Of a stretch of 20,767 bases of DNA, positions 13,114-19,938 are shown piece by piece; position 1 is the first letter of the stretch, and the number at the start of each line of letters is the position of its first letter. Made by a program: the position numbers and the translations under genes. Below the pieces are notes generated by a model. The model had not been told where the DNA came from and made no database searches. It was given only the letters and a program-made list of their open reading frames with translations. The stretch is from assembly GCA_035720425.1 (NCBI GenBank), contig DASTOB010000115.1, positions 1-20,767 on the forward strand, read 5' to 3'. The DNA comes from DASTOB01 sp035720425. GTDB taxonomy: Bacteria; Chloroflexota; Limnocylindria; Limnocylindrales; CSP1-4.

Positions 13114-14406
13114 GTGATCGAGCTGTCGCTCCCGGTCCTCGTTCAGAACGCCGCGCTGCTCCTGGCCGTCGCGGTCGTCTTCGACCTGGTCTCGAGCCGC
13201 GTGACCATCGATCGCGCCCGGATCGAGCAGGCGACGAGCGGACTGCTCCTCGGGGTCATCGGGGTCAGCATCATGCTCTCGCCGTGGCACTTCGCGTCGG
13301 GGATCTTCTTCGACACGCGAACGGTCCTGCTCGTCGTCGCCGGACTGTTCTTCGGCCCGATTCCGACCGGCATCGCGCTCGCGATGATGATCGGCTTCCG
13401 GCTCACCCAGCCGGGTGCGGCGTCGGTGACCGGGATCGCGGGGATGGTCCTCGCGGCCGGGCTCGGCCTCGCCTGGCGGCATCGTCACCGTGCGCTGGAC
13501 GGTCTGTCGTTTCGCCACCTCCTCCTGTTCGGGCTCGGCGCGCATGTCCTCATCCTCGGCCAGACGACGCTGCTCATGTTCCTGACCCTGCCGGAGGCCG
13601 TCGCCTCGTCGGCCGTCGCCGGGCTGTGGCTGCCCCTCGTGACGGTCTATCCCGTGGCCACGGCGCTCCTGGGCATCCTGCTCGTGGTGCGCTTCCGCGC
13701 GCGGAGATTGACGGCCGAGAACGCACGGCTGACCGCCGAGGTCGACGCGCAGCTCCAGGAGGTCCGCGCCTCGAGGGCGCGCATCGTCGAGGCCGGGGAC
13801 CTCGAACGCAGGCGGATCGAGCGGGATCTCCACGACGGCGCCCAGCAGCGACTCGTCTCGCTCAGCCTCGAATTGCGGGTCGCCCGAAACGTGCTCGGTG
13901 ACGATGGAAACGACGCCGTCCGACGCAGCCTCGATCACGCGGCGGACGAGGCCCTGGCGGCGCTCGCCGAGCTTCGCGACCTCGCACTCGGGATCCATCC
14001 GCTCATCCTCACCGAGGCCGGGCTCGGTGCCGCCGTCGAGTCCCTCGCGGACCGAACGTCGGTCGACGTCTCGGTGGACGTCGGCCCCGAGCGCTACCCC
14101 GCGGCCGTCGAGGGTGCCGCGTACTTCGTCATCTCGGAGGCCCTGACCAACGTGACGAAGTATTCCCAGGCGACCAGGGCGACGGTGCGGGTGAGGGGAC
14201 TCGACGACCACCTGGTCATCGAGGTGACCGACGACGGGGTCGGTGGTGCGGACCCGCGCGCCGGCAGCGGGCTGCGCGGTCTGGCCGACCGACTCGCCGC
14301 GCTCGACGGGACGATCTCGGTCGCCAGCCCGACCGGGGGCGGCACCCGGATCTCGGCGCGGATCCCGACCAATCAACCTATGCCGGCCACCGTGCCATCC
14401 CTGTAG
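13114..14406 (+). CDS. Sensor histidine kinase, 5TMR-LYT sensor with HisKA_3 and HATPase domains
   Basis: 430 residues from the GTG at 13114; upstream sequence in this frame is repetitive and not protein-like. Five to six membrane helices fill residues 5-192. FDTRTVLLVVAGLFFGPIPTG followed by TQPGAASVTGIAGMVLAAGLG is the 5TMR-LYT (LytS-type) sensor signature. A short coiled coil (about 195-228) leads to the dimerisation helix ERRRIERDLHDGAQQRL, with phospho-acceptor His240 in the HisKA_3 pattern of NarX/DesK-type kinases. The ATPase domain shows the N box SEALTNVTKYS (Asn346), the G1 box TDDGVGG (372-378) and the G2 box GSGLRGLADRL. It autophosphorylates on His and passes phosphate to response regulators, two of which follow directly. 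LytS-type sensors respond to envelope or metabolite cues; the signal here is not known. Confidence 0.93.
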   Translation: MIELSLPVLVQNAALLLAVAVVFDLVSSRVTIDRARIEQATSGLLLGVIGVSIMLSPWHFASGIFFDTRTVLLVVAGLFFGPIPTGIALAMMIGFRLTQPGAASVTGIAGMVLAAGLGLAWRHRHRALDGLSFRHLLLFGLGAHVLILGQTTLLMFLTLPEAVASSAVAGLWLPLVTVYPVATALLGILLVVRFRARRLTAENARLTAEVDAQLQEVRASRARIVEAGDLERRRIERDLHDGAQQRLVSLSLELRVARNVLGDDGNDAVRRSLDHAADEALAALAELRDLALGIHPLILTEAGLGAAVESLADRTSVDVSVDVGPERYPAAVEGAAYFVISEALTNVTKYSQATRATVRVRGLDDHLVIEVTDDGVGGADPRAGSGLRGLADRLAALDGTISVASPTGGGTRISARIPTNQPMPATVPSL

Positions 14407-14423
14407 GCGCCGGCGCGTTCCCA

Positions 14424-14432
14424 TGACAGGAT
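14424..14432 (+). promoter_or_regulatory. Putative extended -10 for the receiver gene (leaderless)
   Basis: TGA-CAGGAT lies in the gap after the kinase gene, with exactly 7 bases before the ATG at 14440. The surrounding CCATGACAnnATGG pattern recurs at 15922-15935. AGGA within it could alternatively act as a Shine-Dalgarno at 8 bases from the ATG. Confidence 0.35.
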
Positions 14433-14439
14433 GGACGGC

Positions 14440-14796
14440 ATGAACACGATCCTGATCGTCGACGACGACGCACGGTTCAGGACCCAGGTGTCGGCCGTGC
14501 TCGAGGCCGACGGGTTCGACGTCATCGGCCAGGCCGTCGACGGCGCCTCCGGCCTCGACGCGGCCAAGTCCCTTCGGCCGGACTTCGTGCTGCTCGACAT
14601 CGGTCTCCCGGACATGGAGGGGTTCGAGGTGGCCCACGCGCTATCGATCGAGGGCCGTCCGCCGCTCGTTGTGCTGACCTCGAGCCGTGATGCGCGGGCG
14701 TACGGTCGGCGGCTGGTGAGCGATCATTTCCTGGGCTTCATCCCGAAAGAACGGATCTCCGGCGCCGCGATCCGGGCATTGGCCGACCAACGATGA
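14440..14796 (+). CDS. Stand-alone receiver-domain response regulator
   Basis: 118 residues, just one CheY-like receiver domain with no output domain. The acidic pocket is VDDD (7-10), the phospho-acceptor Asp53 is in LLDIGLPD, the switch Thr80 is in VVLTSS, and the conserved Lys103 is in GFIPKER. The ATG at 14440 is preferred over 14431: it opens with the usual MNTILIVDDD and has either AGGA at 8 bases or a -10 box at 7 bases upstream. The stop overlaps the next start as ATGA, so this gene is coupled to a full response regulator. A single-domain receiver between a kinase and its NarL-type regulator may act as a phosphate sink, a competitor or a protein-protein switch; this is inference from context. 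Confidence 0.9.
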   Translation: MNTILIVDDDARFRTQVSAVLEADGFDVIGQAVDGASGLDAAKSLRPDFVLLDIGLPDMEGFEVAHALSIEGRPPLVVLTSSRDARAYGRRLVSDHFLGFIPKERISGAAIRALADQR

Positions 14797-15452
14797 CCCT
14801 GCGGCTCGTCCTCGCCGACGATTCGATCCTCGTGCGCGAGGGCGTCGCGCGTCTCCTCGGCGACGCGGGATTCGAGGTCGTCGCCCAGGTCGGCGATCCG
14901 GATGCGCTCCTGCGCGCGACACGCGACCATCGACCGGACGTCGCCATCGTCGACATCCGGATGCCGCCGACCCACACCGACGAGGGCCTTCGCGCGGCGG
15001 AGGCGATCCGCGCGGAGCACGGCACGGCCGTCGGCATTCTCGTCCTGTCCCAGCATGTCGAGCCGTCGTTCGCGATGCGCCTCGTGAGTGACGGTGCCGG
15101 CGGCGTCGGCTACCTGCTCAAGGATCGGGTCACCGACCTCGACGACTTCGCCGACGCGATCCGCCGGATTGCCAAGGGCGGCTCGGTCATCGACCCGTCC
15201 GTCGTCGCGGTCCTCGTCGGCCGGCGGGCCCGCGTCCCGCTCGACGATCTGACCGAGCGCGAGCGCGCCGTGCTCGCGCTGATGGCCGAGGGGCGATCGA
15301 ACCAGGCCATCGGCGACCGACTGTCGATGGCGCGCAAGACCGTCGAGGCTCACATCGCGAACATCTTCTCGAAGCTCGAGCTCCCGCCCACGTCCGACGA
15401 TCACCGTCGCGTGCTCGCCGTCCTTGCCCATCTCCGCGGGCCGGGGCGGTGA
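14793..15452 (+). CDS. NarL/LuxR-family response regulator
   Basis: 219 residues. The receiver (about 1-125) has acidic residues ADD (8-10), phospho-acceptor Asp54 in IVDIRMPP, SQH at 86-88 in place of the switch region, and Lys110 in YLLKDRV. The LuxR-type helix-turn-helix covers about 152-195: LTERERAVLALMAEGRSNQAI, then the recognition part RKTVEAHIANIFSKL. The insertion DLDDF after LLKDRV and the PTHTDEG loop are common in actinobacterial and Chloroflexota NarL proteins. It is probably the DNA-binding partner of the upstream HisKA_3 kinase, a pairing well established for NarX/NarL-like systems. Likely targets include the membrane genes that follow and its own operon, but no operator site is identified. 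Confidence 0.94.
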   Translation: MTLRLVLADDSILVREGVARLLGDAGFEVVAQVGDPDALLRATRDHRPDVAIVDIRMPPTHTDEGLRAAEAIRAEHGTAVGILVLSQHVEPSFAMRLVSDGAGGVGYLLKDRVTDLDDFADAIRRIAKGGSVIDPSVVAVLVGRRARVPLDDLTERERAVLALMAEGRSNQAIGDRLSMARKTVEAHIANIFSKLELPPTSDDHRRVLAVLAHLRGPGR

Positions 15453-15474
15453 GCGGCACGACCGAGGTGCGGAG

Positions 15475-15885
15475 ATGACGCTGACAGAGCCGGGCACGGA
15501 CCTCGTCGCCGCCGCTGCCGTCCTCTACGCGATCGTCGTGAGCGGCGTCGTCGCATTCCAGGTCGCTCTCGCGCTCGGCGCCCCGTGGGGCGGCTACGCG
15601 ATGGGCGGGACGTTTCCCGGCCGCTTCCCGCCGCGGCTGCGCGTCGCCGCGGTCGCGCAGGGCGCGATCCTGGCCGGCACGATCGCCGTGGTCCTCGCGC
15701 GCGCCGGACTCGCGTTCCCGGAGCTTGCGGAGCCGGCGACCTGGATCACCTGGGTCGTCGTCGCGCTCGCGCTCGTCGCACTCGTCCTCAACGCCATCAC
15801 GCCGAACGCCGGCGAACGGCGGATCTGGGTACCGGTGACCCTCGTCATGCTCGTGAGCAGCGTCGTCGTCGCCCTCAGCCCCTGA
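15475..15885 (+). CDS. Small four-helix integral membrane protein
   Basis: 136 residues from the ATG at 15475, with GAGGTG at 15464-15469 five bases upstream; an in-frame ATG at 15424 lies inside the preceding gene and was rejected. Four hydrophobic helices fall at about 10-34, 55-79, 90-108 and 116-134. After the first comes VALALGAPWGGYAMGGTFPG, a conserved-looking loop that I have seen as a recurring pattern in uncharacterised actinobacterial and Chloroflexota membrane proteins. NAITPNAGER leads into the last helix, another pattern of that group. The function is unknown. It lies 22 bases after the response regulator and is probably part of the same transcript. Confidence 0.8.
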   Translation: MTLTEPGTDLVAAAAVLYAIVVSGVVAFQVALALGAPWGGYAMGGTFPGRFPPRLRVAAVAQGAILAGTIAVVLARAGLAFPELAEPATWITWVVVALALVALVLNAITPNAGERRIWVPVTLVMLVSSVVVALSP

Positions 15886-15923
15886 CGACGCCGGCGCCGG
15901 AACGACGATGGGCGCGCGGTCCA

Positions 15924-15932
15924 TGACACAAT
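15924..15932 (+). promoter_or_regulatory. Putative extended -10 for the QxxLxxR-repeat membrane protein gene
   Basis: TGA-CACAAT lies in the 105-base gap before the gene starting at 15991. It sits in the same CCATGACAnnATGG context as the element at 14424. Here the start codon is about 58 bases further on and has its own ribosome site. Confidence 0.28.
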
Positions 15933-15990
15933 GGCTGTCGCTGTCCGATGTGCCGCCGGTACGTCCCCGGCGCACTCCAGCGGAGACGCC

Positions 15991-16542
15991 GTGAATCGCT
16001 CCTATCGTTCGTTGCTCATGCCGTGGTTGCTCGCCATCGTCGGCTTTCCAATCGGCGGGTTCATTGGCCACCTCGTCGCGGGACCGGCGGCGACCGCCAC
16101 GGCCGCCCTCATCTCCGGACTCATTGCCGGTACCGGCGTCGGGCTGGCCCAGGGCGTGGCGCTCTCGCTCCGGTCGCGGTCACTCATCGCCTGGGTCGTC
16201 GCGACCGCGGCCGGCCTCGGCCTCGCACTTGCGGCCATGACGGCCGCAACCGGGCAGATCGAGACGACCGCCGAGGCCGTCGTCCTCGGCGGGTTGTCCG
16301 GGCTGGCGATCGGGATCGCCCAGGCGGGGCTCCTCCTTCGCGACCGCGTGGTGAACGCCTGGTTGTGGGCGCCGGCGACCGGACTCGCCTGGGCGATCGG
16401 TTGGCTCGTGACCGCATCGATCGGCGTCGCCCTCGAAACTGGCTGGCCGGTCTTCGGCCTCAGCGGTGCGCTTGCCGCCCAGGTCATCACCGGCGTTGCC
16501 GTGGTCGTGCTGCTGCGTCGGTCGGCCGCCGTCACGGCGTGA
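15991..16542 (+). CDS. Integral membrane protein with internal sequence duplication
   Basis: 183 residues from the GTG at 15991, with GGAG at 15981-15984 just upstream; a longer frame from 15931 begins with non-membrane sequence and overlaps a promoter-like site. Almost entirely hydrophobic, with about six helices. Two copies of a motif can be aligned: SGLIAGTGVGLAQGVALSLR with R-S-L-I-A-W (about 42-68), and SGLAIGIAQAGLLLRDRVVN followed by AW (about 103-125). The shared pattern is SGL, G-hydrophobic-AQ, L, R and AW, each followed by a Gly/Ala-rich helix. It resembles uncharacterised membrane proteins with repeated G-AQ/QW-LxLR segments. The function is unknown. The stop overlaps the next start as GTGA. 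Confidence 0.78.
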   Translation: MNRSYRSLLMPWLLAIVGFPIGGFIGHLVAGPAATATAALISGLIAGTGVGLAQGVALSLRSRSLIAWVVATAAGLGLALAAMTAATGQIETTAEAVVLGGLSGLAIGIAQAGLLLRDRVVNAWLWAPATGLAWAIGWLVTASIGVALETGWPVFGLSGALAAQVITGVAVVVLLRRSAAVTA

Positions 16543-17237
16543 CGATCGAGGTCGTCACCGCCGCCGTGCTGGTGGCCGTGCCGGTCGCGTTCAACATCGC
16601 CTTCTTCGAGCTTGGGCGGTCGTTCGACTATCCGGGCATCCTGCGCAAGGAGCCGGACGAGATCCTCAGGCGCTTCGCGGCCGGCGGACCCGGCCTCATC
16701 CTGCGCTGGCAGGCGTTGCTGCTCAGTGCCCTGGCGATGCTGCCGCTCGCCGTCCTCGTCGCGATCGTGCTCGACGCAGGCACCGCGTTGACCGGGCTGT
16801 CGATCGCCGTCGGCGTCGCGGCATCGCTCGTCCAGGCCGTGGGCCTCGTCCGCTGGCCGTTCGCCGTCCCGGAATTGGCGCGCCGGTACGTGGCTGCCGA
16901 CGACGGTCCGTCCGGTGACGCCACCCGAGAGGCGGTCGTGGTCGTCTTCGCGACCCTCCATCGCCTGCTCGGTGTCGGGATCGGTGAGCACCTCGGCTAC
17001 CTGCTCACCGGGGCCTGGACGATGCTCGTCGCGGTGTCGGTCCTGTCGGCGGCGGGGCTTCCGGCGTGGCTGGGGCTCGTCGGCCTGCCAATCGGCGCTG
17101 CGCTGCTCATCGGGACGCTCGAGTTCGTTGGCCCCAACGAGCGTGACGGCTGGTCGCTCGCCGGGACGATCGTCCCGATTGCCTACATCGCCTGGTCGAT
17201 CTGGCTCATCGCGCTCGGGAGCGGCCTCGTCCTCTAG
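16539..17237 (+). CDS. DUF4386-family membrane protein
   Basis: 232 residues from the GTG at 16539, which overlaps the previous stop as GTGA. The N-terminal helix is followed by FELGRSFDYPGILRKEPDEILRRF, then a helix, VGVAASLVQAVGLVRWPFAVPELARRY, and later LLGVGIGEHLGYLLTGAWT. The FDYP-IL, GxVRWxFxVPxLA and GEHLGY patterns are the hallmarks of DUF4386. About six membrane helices are predicted by eye. No function is known for the family. Coupling to the previous membrane gene and proximity to the two-component system suggest a membrane module under its control. The TAG stop overlaps the TAG of the convergent LysR gene in the shared palindrome CTAG. Confidence 0.85.
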   Translation: MTIEVVTAAVLVAVPVAFNIAFFELGRSFDYPGILRKEPDEILRRFAAGGPGLILRWQALLLSALAMLPLAVLVAIVLDAGTALTGLSIAVGVAASLVQAVGLVRWPFAVPELARRYVAADDGPSGDATREAVVVVFATLHRLLGVGIGEHLGYLLTGAWTMLVAVSVLSAAGLPAWLGLVGLPIGAALLIGTLEFVGPNERDGWSLAGTIVPIAYIAWSIWLIALGSGLVL

Positions 17238-18172
17238 TCGGGCGTATGTCGACGCTGGTCGTCGGCCGCCGCGTGATCGCCCGCGGGCTGGTCGGCCGCC
17301 GCGTGGAGCGCGGTGAGGGCTGGGTGGCTGAAACCGCGGCGCCAGAGCATCGACCAGGGATACGTCGGGACCGGGTCGACGATCGGCACGACGACCGCGC
17401 CCGGGACGGGCGATCGCTCGGCGAACGTGAGGATCGGTCGACCGTGCTCGCGCAGGTGTCGCGCCGTTTCGGCCGGGCCGACCACGTGCGGGTGAGCCGG
17501 CGTGGCCTCGGCGCCGACATCCGCGAGCAGCGCGAGCGCGAACTCCGTCCACTCGGGAGCGGCCTCGTTGCCCACGCTCGCGTCGATCTCGAGGCCGCGA
17601 ATCGCGGATGACCCGACGGCGGGCTGATCGGCAAGCGGATGATCCTCCCCGACGAGGAGCGCCACCGGCTCGTCGCCGACGCGGCGCGCCTCGAGCCGGA
17701 CGCCGGCGCCGCCGACGAGCGCGCCGGTCGCGCGGCCGAACGCCACGTCGACCTGTCCGCCGGCGAGGAGCGGCAGGGCGGCCCCGAGCCCGCCGCCGAA
17801 GCGCGCGACGAAGGCGAGCCCCGACGCCGCACGCGCCGCCCCGAGGATCCGCGCCGGGAGCGTGTTCTCGTCGACGACGTCGACGACGAGCGGACGGACC
17901 CCTGCCGCCATCCCGGCCACGAGCGTCGCCTGCGCGTCGAGCACCTGCCTGGCCAGCGGCACGAGACGCCGACCGTCGGCGGTGAGCACGACGCGTCGGG
18001 TGGTCCGGTCAAAGAGCACGACGCCGAGTTGATCCTCGAGCCGGCGAATGTCCCGGCTCAGGGCCTGCTGGGCGACGAACAGGCGGGCCGCCGCCCGCGT
18101 GAAGTGGAGTTCCTCCGCGACGACCACGAAGGCGCGCAGCAGCCGCGGATCGAGGTCCCGGTCGGCGATCAC
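17234..18172 (-). CDS. LysR-type transcriptional regulator
   Basis: 312 residues, normal for LysR proteins. The winged helix-turn-helix is at residues 8-66: LLRAFVVVAEELHFTRAAARL, then QQALSRDIRRLEDQLGVVLFD, R-T-T-R-R and LTADGRRL. The linker helix LVPLARQVLDAQATL leads to the two-lobed effector domain, seen in LPLLAGGQVDVAFGRA (about 128-144) and VALLVGEDHPLAD. The GTG at 18172 was chosen because it is six bases after a GATAAT -10 box on the minus strand and matches the family N terminus; the frame upstream is not LysR-like. It is divergent from an MFS transporter gene, a classic arrangement in which the regulator controls the transporter and itself in response to a small effector. The C-terminal 25 residues are Ala/Asp/His-rich and unlike the family. 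Confidence 0.92.
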   Translation of the reverse strand: MIADRDLDPRLLRAFVVVAEELHFTRAAARLFVAQQALSRDIRRLEDQLGVVLFDRTTRRVVLTADGRRLVPLARQVLDAQATLVAGMAAGVRPLVVDVVDENTLPARILGAARAASGLAFVARFGGGLGAALPLLAGGQVDVAFGRATGALVGGAGVRLEARRVGDEPVALLVGEDHPLADQPAVGSSAIRGLEIDASVGNEAAPEWTEFALALLADVGAEATPAHPHVVGPAETARHLREHGRPILTFAERSPVPGAVVVPIVDPVPTYPWSMLWRRGFSHPALTALHAAADQPAGDHAAADDQRRHTPD

Positions 18173-18178
18173 GTCGGG

Positions 18179-18184
18179 ATTATC
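18179..18184 (-). promoter_or_regulatory. -10 box of the LysR gene, leaderless arrangement
   Basis: On the minus strand GATAAT is followed by six bases (CCCGAC) and the GTG start at 18172. It is the closest match to TATAAT in this intergenic region. The spacing implies transcription starting at the start codon. No Shine-Dalgarno fits in the space. Confidence 0.45.
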
Positions 18185-18207
18185 GCTCCCCGGATGTAAA
18201 TCGCGCG

Positions 18208-18218
18208 ACACCAGGTGT
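18208..18218. promoter_or_regulatory. Candidate LysR operator palindrome
   Basis: ACACC-A-GGTGT is a perfect 5+5 inverted repeat with a one-base centre in the 81-base gap between the divergent LysR and MFS starts. Its 3' end touches the TTGGAC -35-like element of the MFS gene and it lies 23 bases upstream of the LysR -10 box. It is shorter than the usual T-N11-A LysR site, so it could be only a half-site core. Confidence 0.38.
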
Positions 18219-18247
18219 TGGACCTCGCGACCAACCGACGGCAGGAT
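18218..18247 (+). promoter_or_regulatory. Promoter of the MFS gene, leaderless arrangement
   Basis: TTGGAC (18218-18223), 18 bases, then CAGGAT (18242-18247), followed by six bases and the ATG at 18254. The same CAGGAT hexamer lies 7 bases before the receiver gene ATG at 14440. Confidence 0.4.
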
Positions 18248-18253
18248 CGGCCC

Positions 18254-19639
18254 ATGCCTGACACCGACACGCTCCACCGTCTCCAGCGGCGCACGATCGC
18301 CGTCCTCATCGTCGCCCAGATCGTCGGAGGCGCCGGCCTCGCTTCCGGCGTCGCCGTCGGCGCCCTCATCGCCGCGAACCTGCTCGCCGACCCCGGGTTG
18401 GCCGGCCTGCCGTTCGCCCTCGCGGTCGGCGGGACGACCGTCTCGGCGATCCCGCTCGCCCGACTCATGCGCCGCCGCGGCCGGCGGGCTGGCCTCAGCC
18501 TGGCGTGGACGATCGGCGCGATCGGAGCGGGCCTCGTGGCACTCGCCGCGGTGCACGCCAATACCGCGCTGTTCCTCGTGGGAATGGCCCTGTTCGGCGC
18601 CGCGAGCGCCGGGGGCGATGCCGCGCGCTACGCGGCGAGTGACCTGGCGGGAAACCGCGGTCGGGCGATGGGCACGCTCGTGTTCGCCACCACGCTGGCG
18701 GCGATCGGGGGGCCGCTCCTGCTCGGCCCATCGGCGGGCGTCGCCGGCGGGCTCGGGGCGGAGCCGCTGGCCGGCCCGTTCCTCCTGTCGGCCGTCGCGT
18801 TCCTCGGCGCCGCCGCGGTCCTCCATCGGTATCTCCGCCCGGATCCGCTGCTCGTTGCCGCGACGCTCGTTCGCGACGGACCAGTGATCAACCCGGGTGT
18901 CGCGCCGGACGATGCTGCGTCGACCGTCGACGGTCCGCGCTTCGGGACCGTGGTCGGCGCCGCCGTCGGCGCCGCCGCGATGGGGCTCGCGAACTTCGCG
19001 ATGATCCTCGCCATGGTGGGATCACCGGCGGAGCTCGAGGCCGGTGGCGCCGGCCTCGGCGCGATCGGCGTCGTCGTGGCGCTCCACATCGCCGCGATGT
19101 TCGCCCCGTCACCGCTGACCGGCTGGCTGAGCGATCGGCTGGGACCGCTCCTCGTCATCGGGCTCGCCGCCGTGGCGATGACCGGCGCCGCGGCCCTGTT
19201 CGTCGTCGCCGGGCTGGACGCGTCGTCCGCGGGCGGCCACGGGTCGCATGTGGGGCACGGGGCGGGTCCGGGCGGCGCGGCCGCCCTGCCGGCCGCCCTC
19301 GTCCTCGTCGGGATCGCCTGGAACTTCGGGTTCATCGGCGGCAGCACGCAGCTCGCCCGCTCGCTCCCGCACGGCCGTCGCGTGGCCGCCCAGGGCGCGG
19401 CCGACGCCGGGATGGGCGCGGCAGGACTGCTCGGCGCGCTGGCGTCCGGGGCGGTCGTGGCGGGGGGCGGTCTCGCGGCGGTGGGCATCGTGCTCGCGAT
19501 CGTCGGCGGCGCGTTCCTCGTGGCAGCCGTCGTGCCGGTCGCGCGGCGCGTAGCGACCCGGCGGAAGCCGTGGATTGACCGCGTCCCGCCCCGGGGGCCC
19601 ATACTTGCGGCGCAGCCCGACGCGACCGGGTCAGCCTGA
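18254..19639 (+). CDS. Major facilitator superfamily transporter
   Basis: 461 residues with about twelve hydrophobic helices in two halves separated by a polar loop (about 192-230). The inter-helix LARLMRRRGRRAG (68-80) in the first half and LTGWLSDRLGPLLV (288-301) in the second are the MFS motif A positions; the second is the better match. A Gly/His loop, GGHGSHVGHGAG (327-338, three His), lies between two second-half helices. The ATG at 18254 is preferred over an in-frame ATG at 18215 because the extra residues are polar and the -10 box ends six bases before it. The substrate cannot be read from sequence; the divergent LysR gene implies inducible export or uptake of a small molecule. The stop overlaps the ATG at 19639 in TGATG. 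Confidence 0.88.
   Translation: MPDTDTLHRLQRRTIAVLIVAQIVGGAGLASGVAVGALIAANLLADPGLAGLPFALAVGGTTVSAIPLARLMRRRGRRAGLSLAWTIGAIGAGLVALAAVHANTALFLVGMALFGAASAGGDAARYAASDLAGNRGRAMGTLVFATTLAAIGGPLLLGPSAGVAGGLGAEPLAGPFLLSAVAFLGAAAVLHRYLRPDPLLVAATLVRDGPVINPGVAPDDAASTVDGPRFGTVVGAAVGAAAMGLANFAMILAMVGSPAELEAGGAGLGAIGVVVALHIAAMFAPSPLTGWLSDRLGPLLVIGLAAVAMTGAAALFVVAGLDASSAGGHGSHVGHGAGPGGAAALPAALVLVGIAWNFGFIGGSTQLARSLPHGRRVAAQGAADAGMGAAGLLGALASGAVVAGGGLAAVGIVLAIVGGAFLVAAVVPVARRVATRRKPWIDRVPPRGPILAAQPDATGSA
19575..19605 (+). promoter_or_regulatory. Candidate promoter within the end of the MFS gene
   Basis: TTGACC (19575-19580), 19 bases, then CATACT (19600-19605). The -35 is good, the spacer slightly long. It would give a transcript with a leader of about 60 bases for the small gene at 19672. 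Confidence 0.35.
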
Positions 19640-19671
19640 TGGGTCGCGAGGGCGTCGAAAGGACTGATTTT

Positions 19672-19929
19672 GTGACGAAACACTCGCGGCAGGAACGGAC
19701 GAGGCGCCAGGCCGAGACCGAACGGATCAAGGAGATCGAGGCCGCCTGGCTCGGCAGTCTCCCGGCGGCGGACCGCAAGGCGTTCGTCGAATCGGTCGAG
19801 GCCGCCCGGGCGCGAGGCCCGCTGCCGCCCCCGGCCGACATGGCACCGGGCACGCGACCGAACCCGCCGCGGCCCGGTCGTGAACCGAAGCCGACGAAGG
19901 ACGAGGAGCGACGGCCCCGGCGCTACTAG
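19672..19929 (+). CDS. Small charged protein of unknown function
   Basis: 85 residues from the GTG at 19672, which has AAAGGA at 19658-19663 eight bases upstream. An in-frame ATG at 19639 (overlapping the MFS stop) would add 11 residues but has no ribosome site of its own. The N-terminal half is a charged amphipathic helix (SRQERTRRQAETERIKEIEA, then AWLGSLPAADRKAFVESVEA). The C-terminal half is Pro/Arg/Lys-rich (PRPGREPKPTKDEERRPRRY) and probably disordered. No membrane segment or cysteine. I do not recognise a family. Basic tail and short length would suit a nucleic-acid-associated protein, but that is only a guess. It ends 9 bases before the stop of the convergent helicase gene. Confidence 0.7.
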   Translation: MTKHSRQERTRRQAETERIKEIEAAWLGSLPAADRKAFVESVEAARARGPLPPPADMAPGTRPNPPRPGREPKPTKDEERRPRRY

Positions 19930-19938
19930 GCGACGGGC

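Noticed and set aside
12853..14637. Upstream part of a 666-residue minus-strand frame opposite the histidine kinase
   Set aside because: The kinase on the plus strand is certain. Only the last 71 residues, outside the kinase, were kept as a possible small gene.
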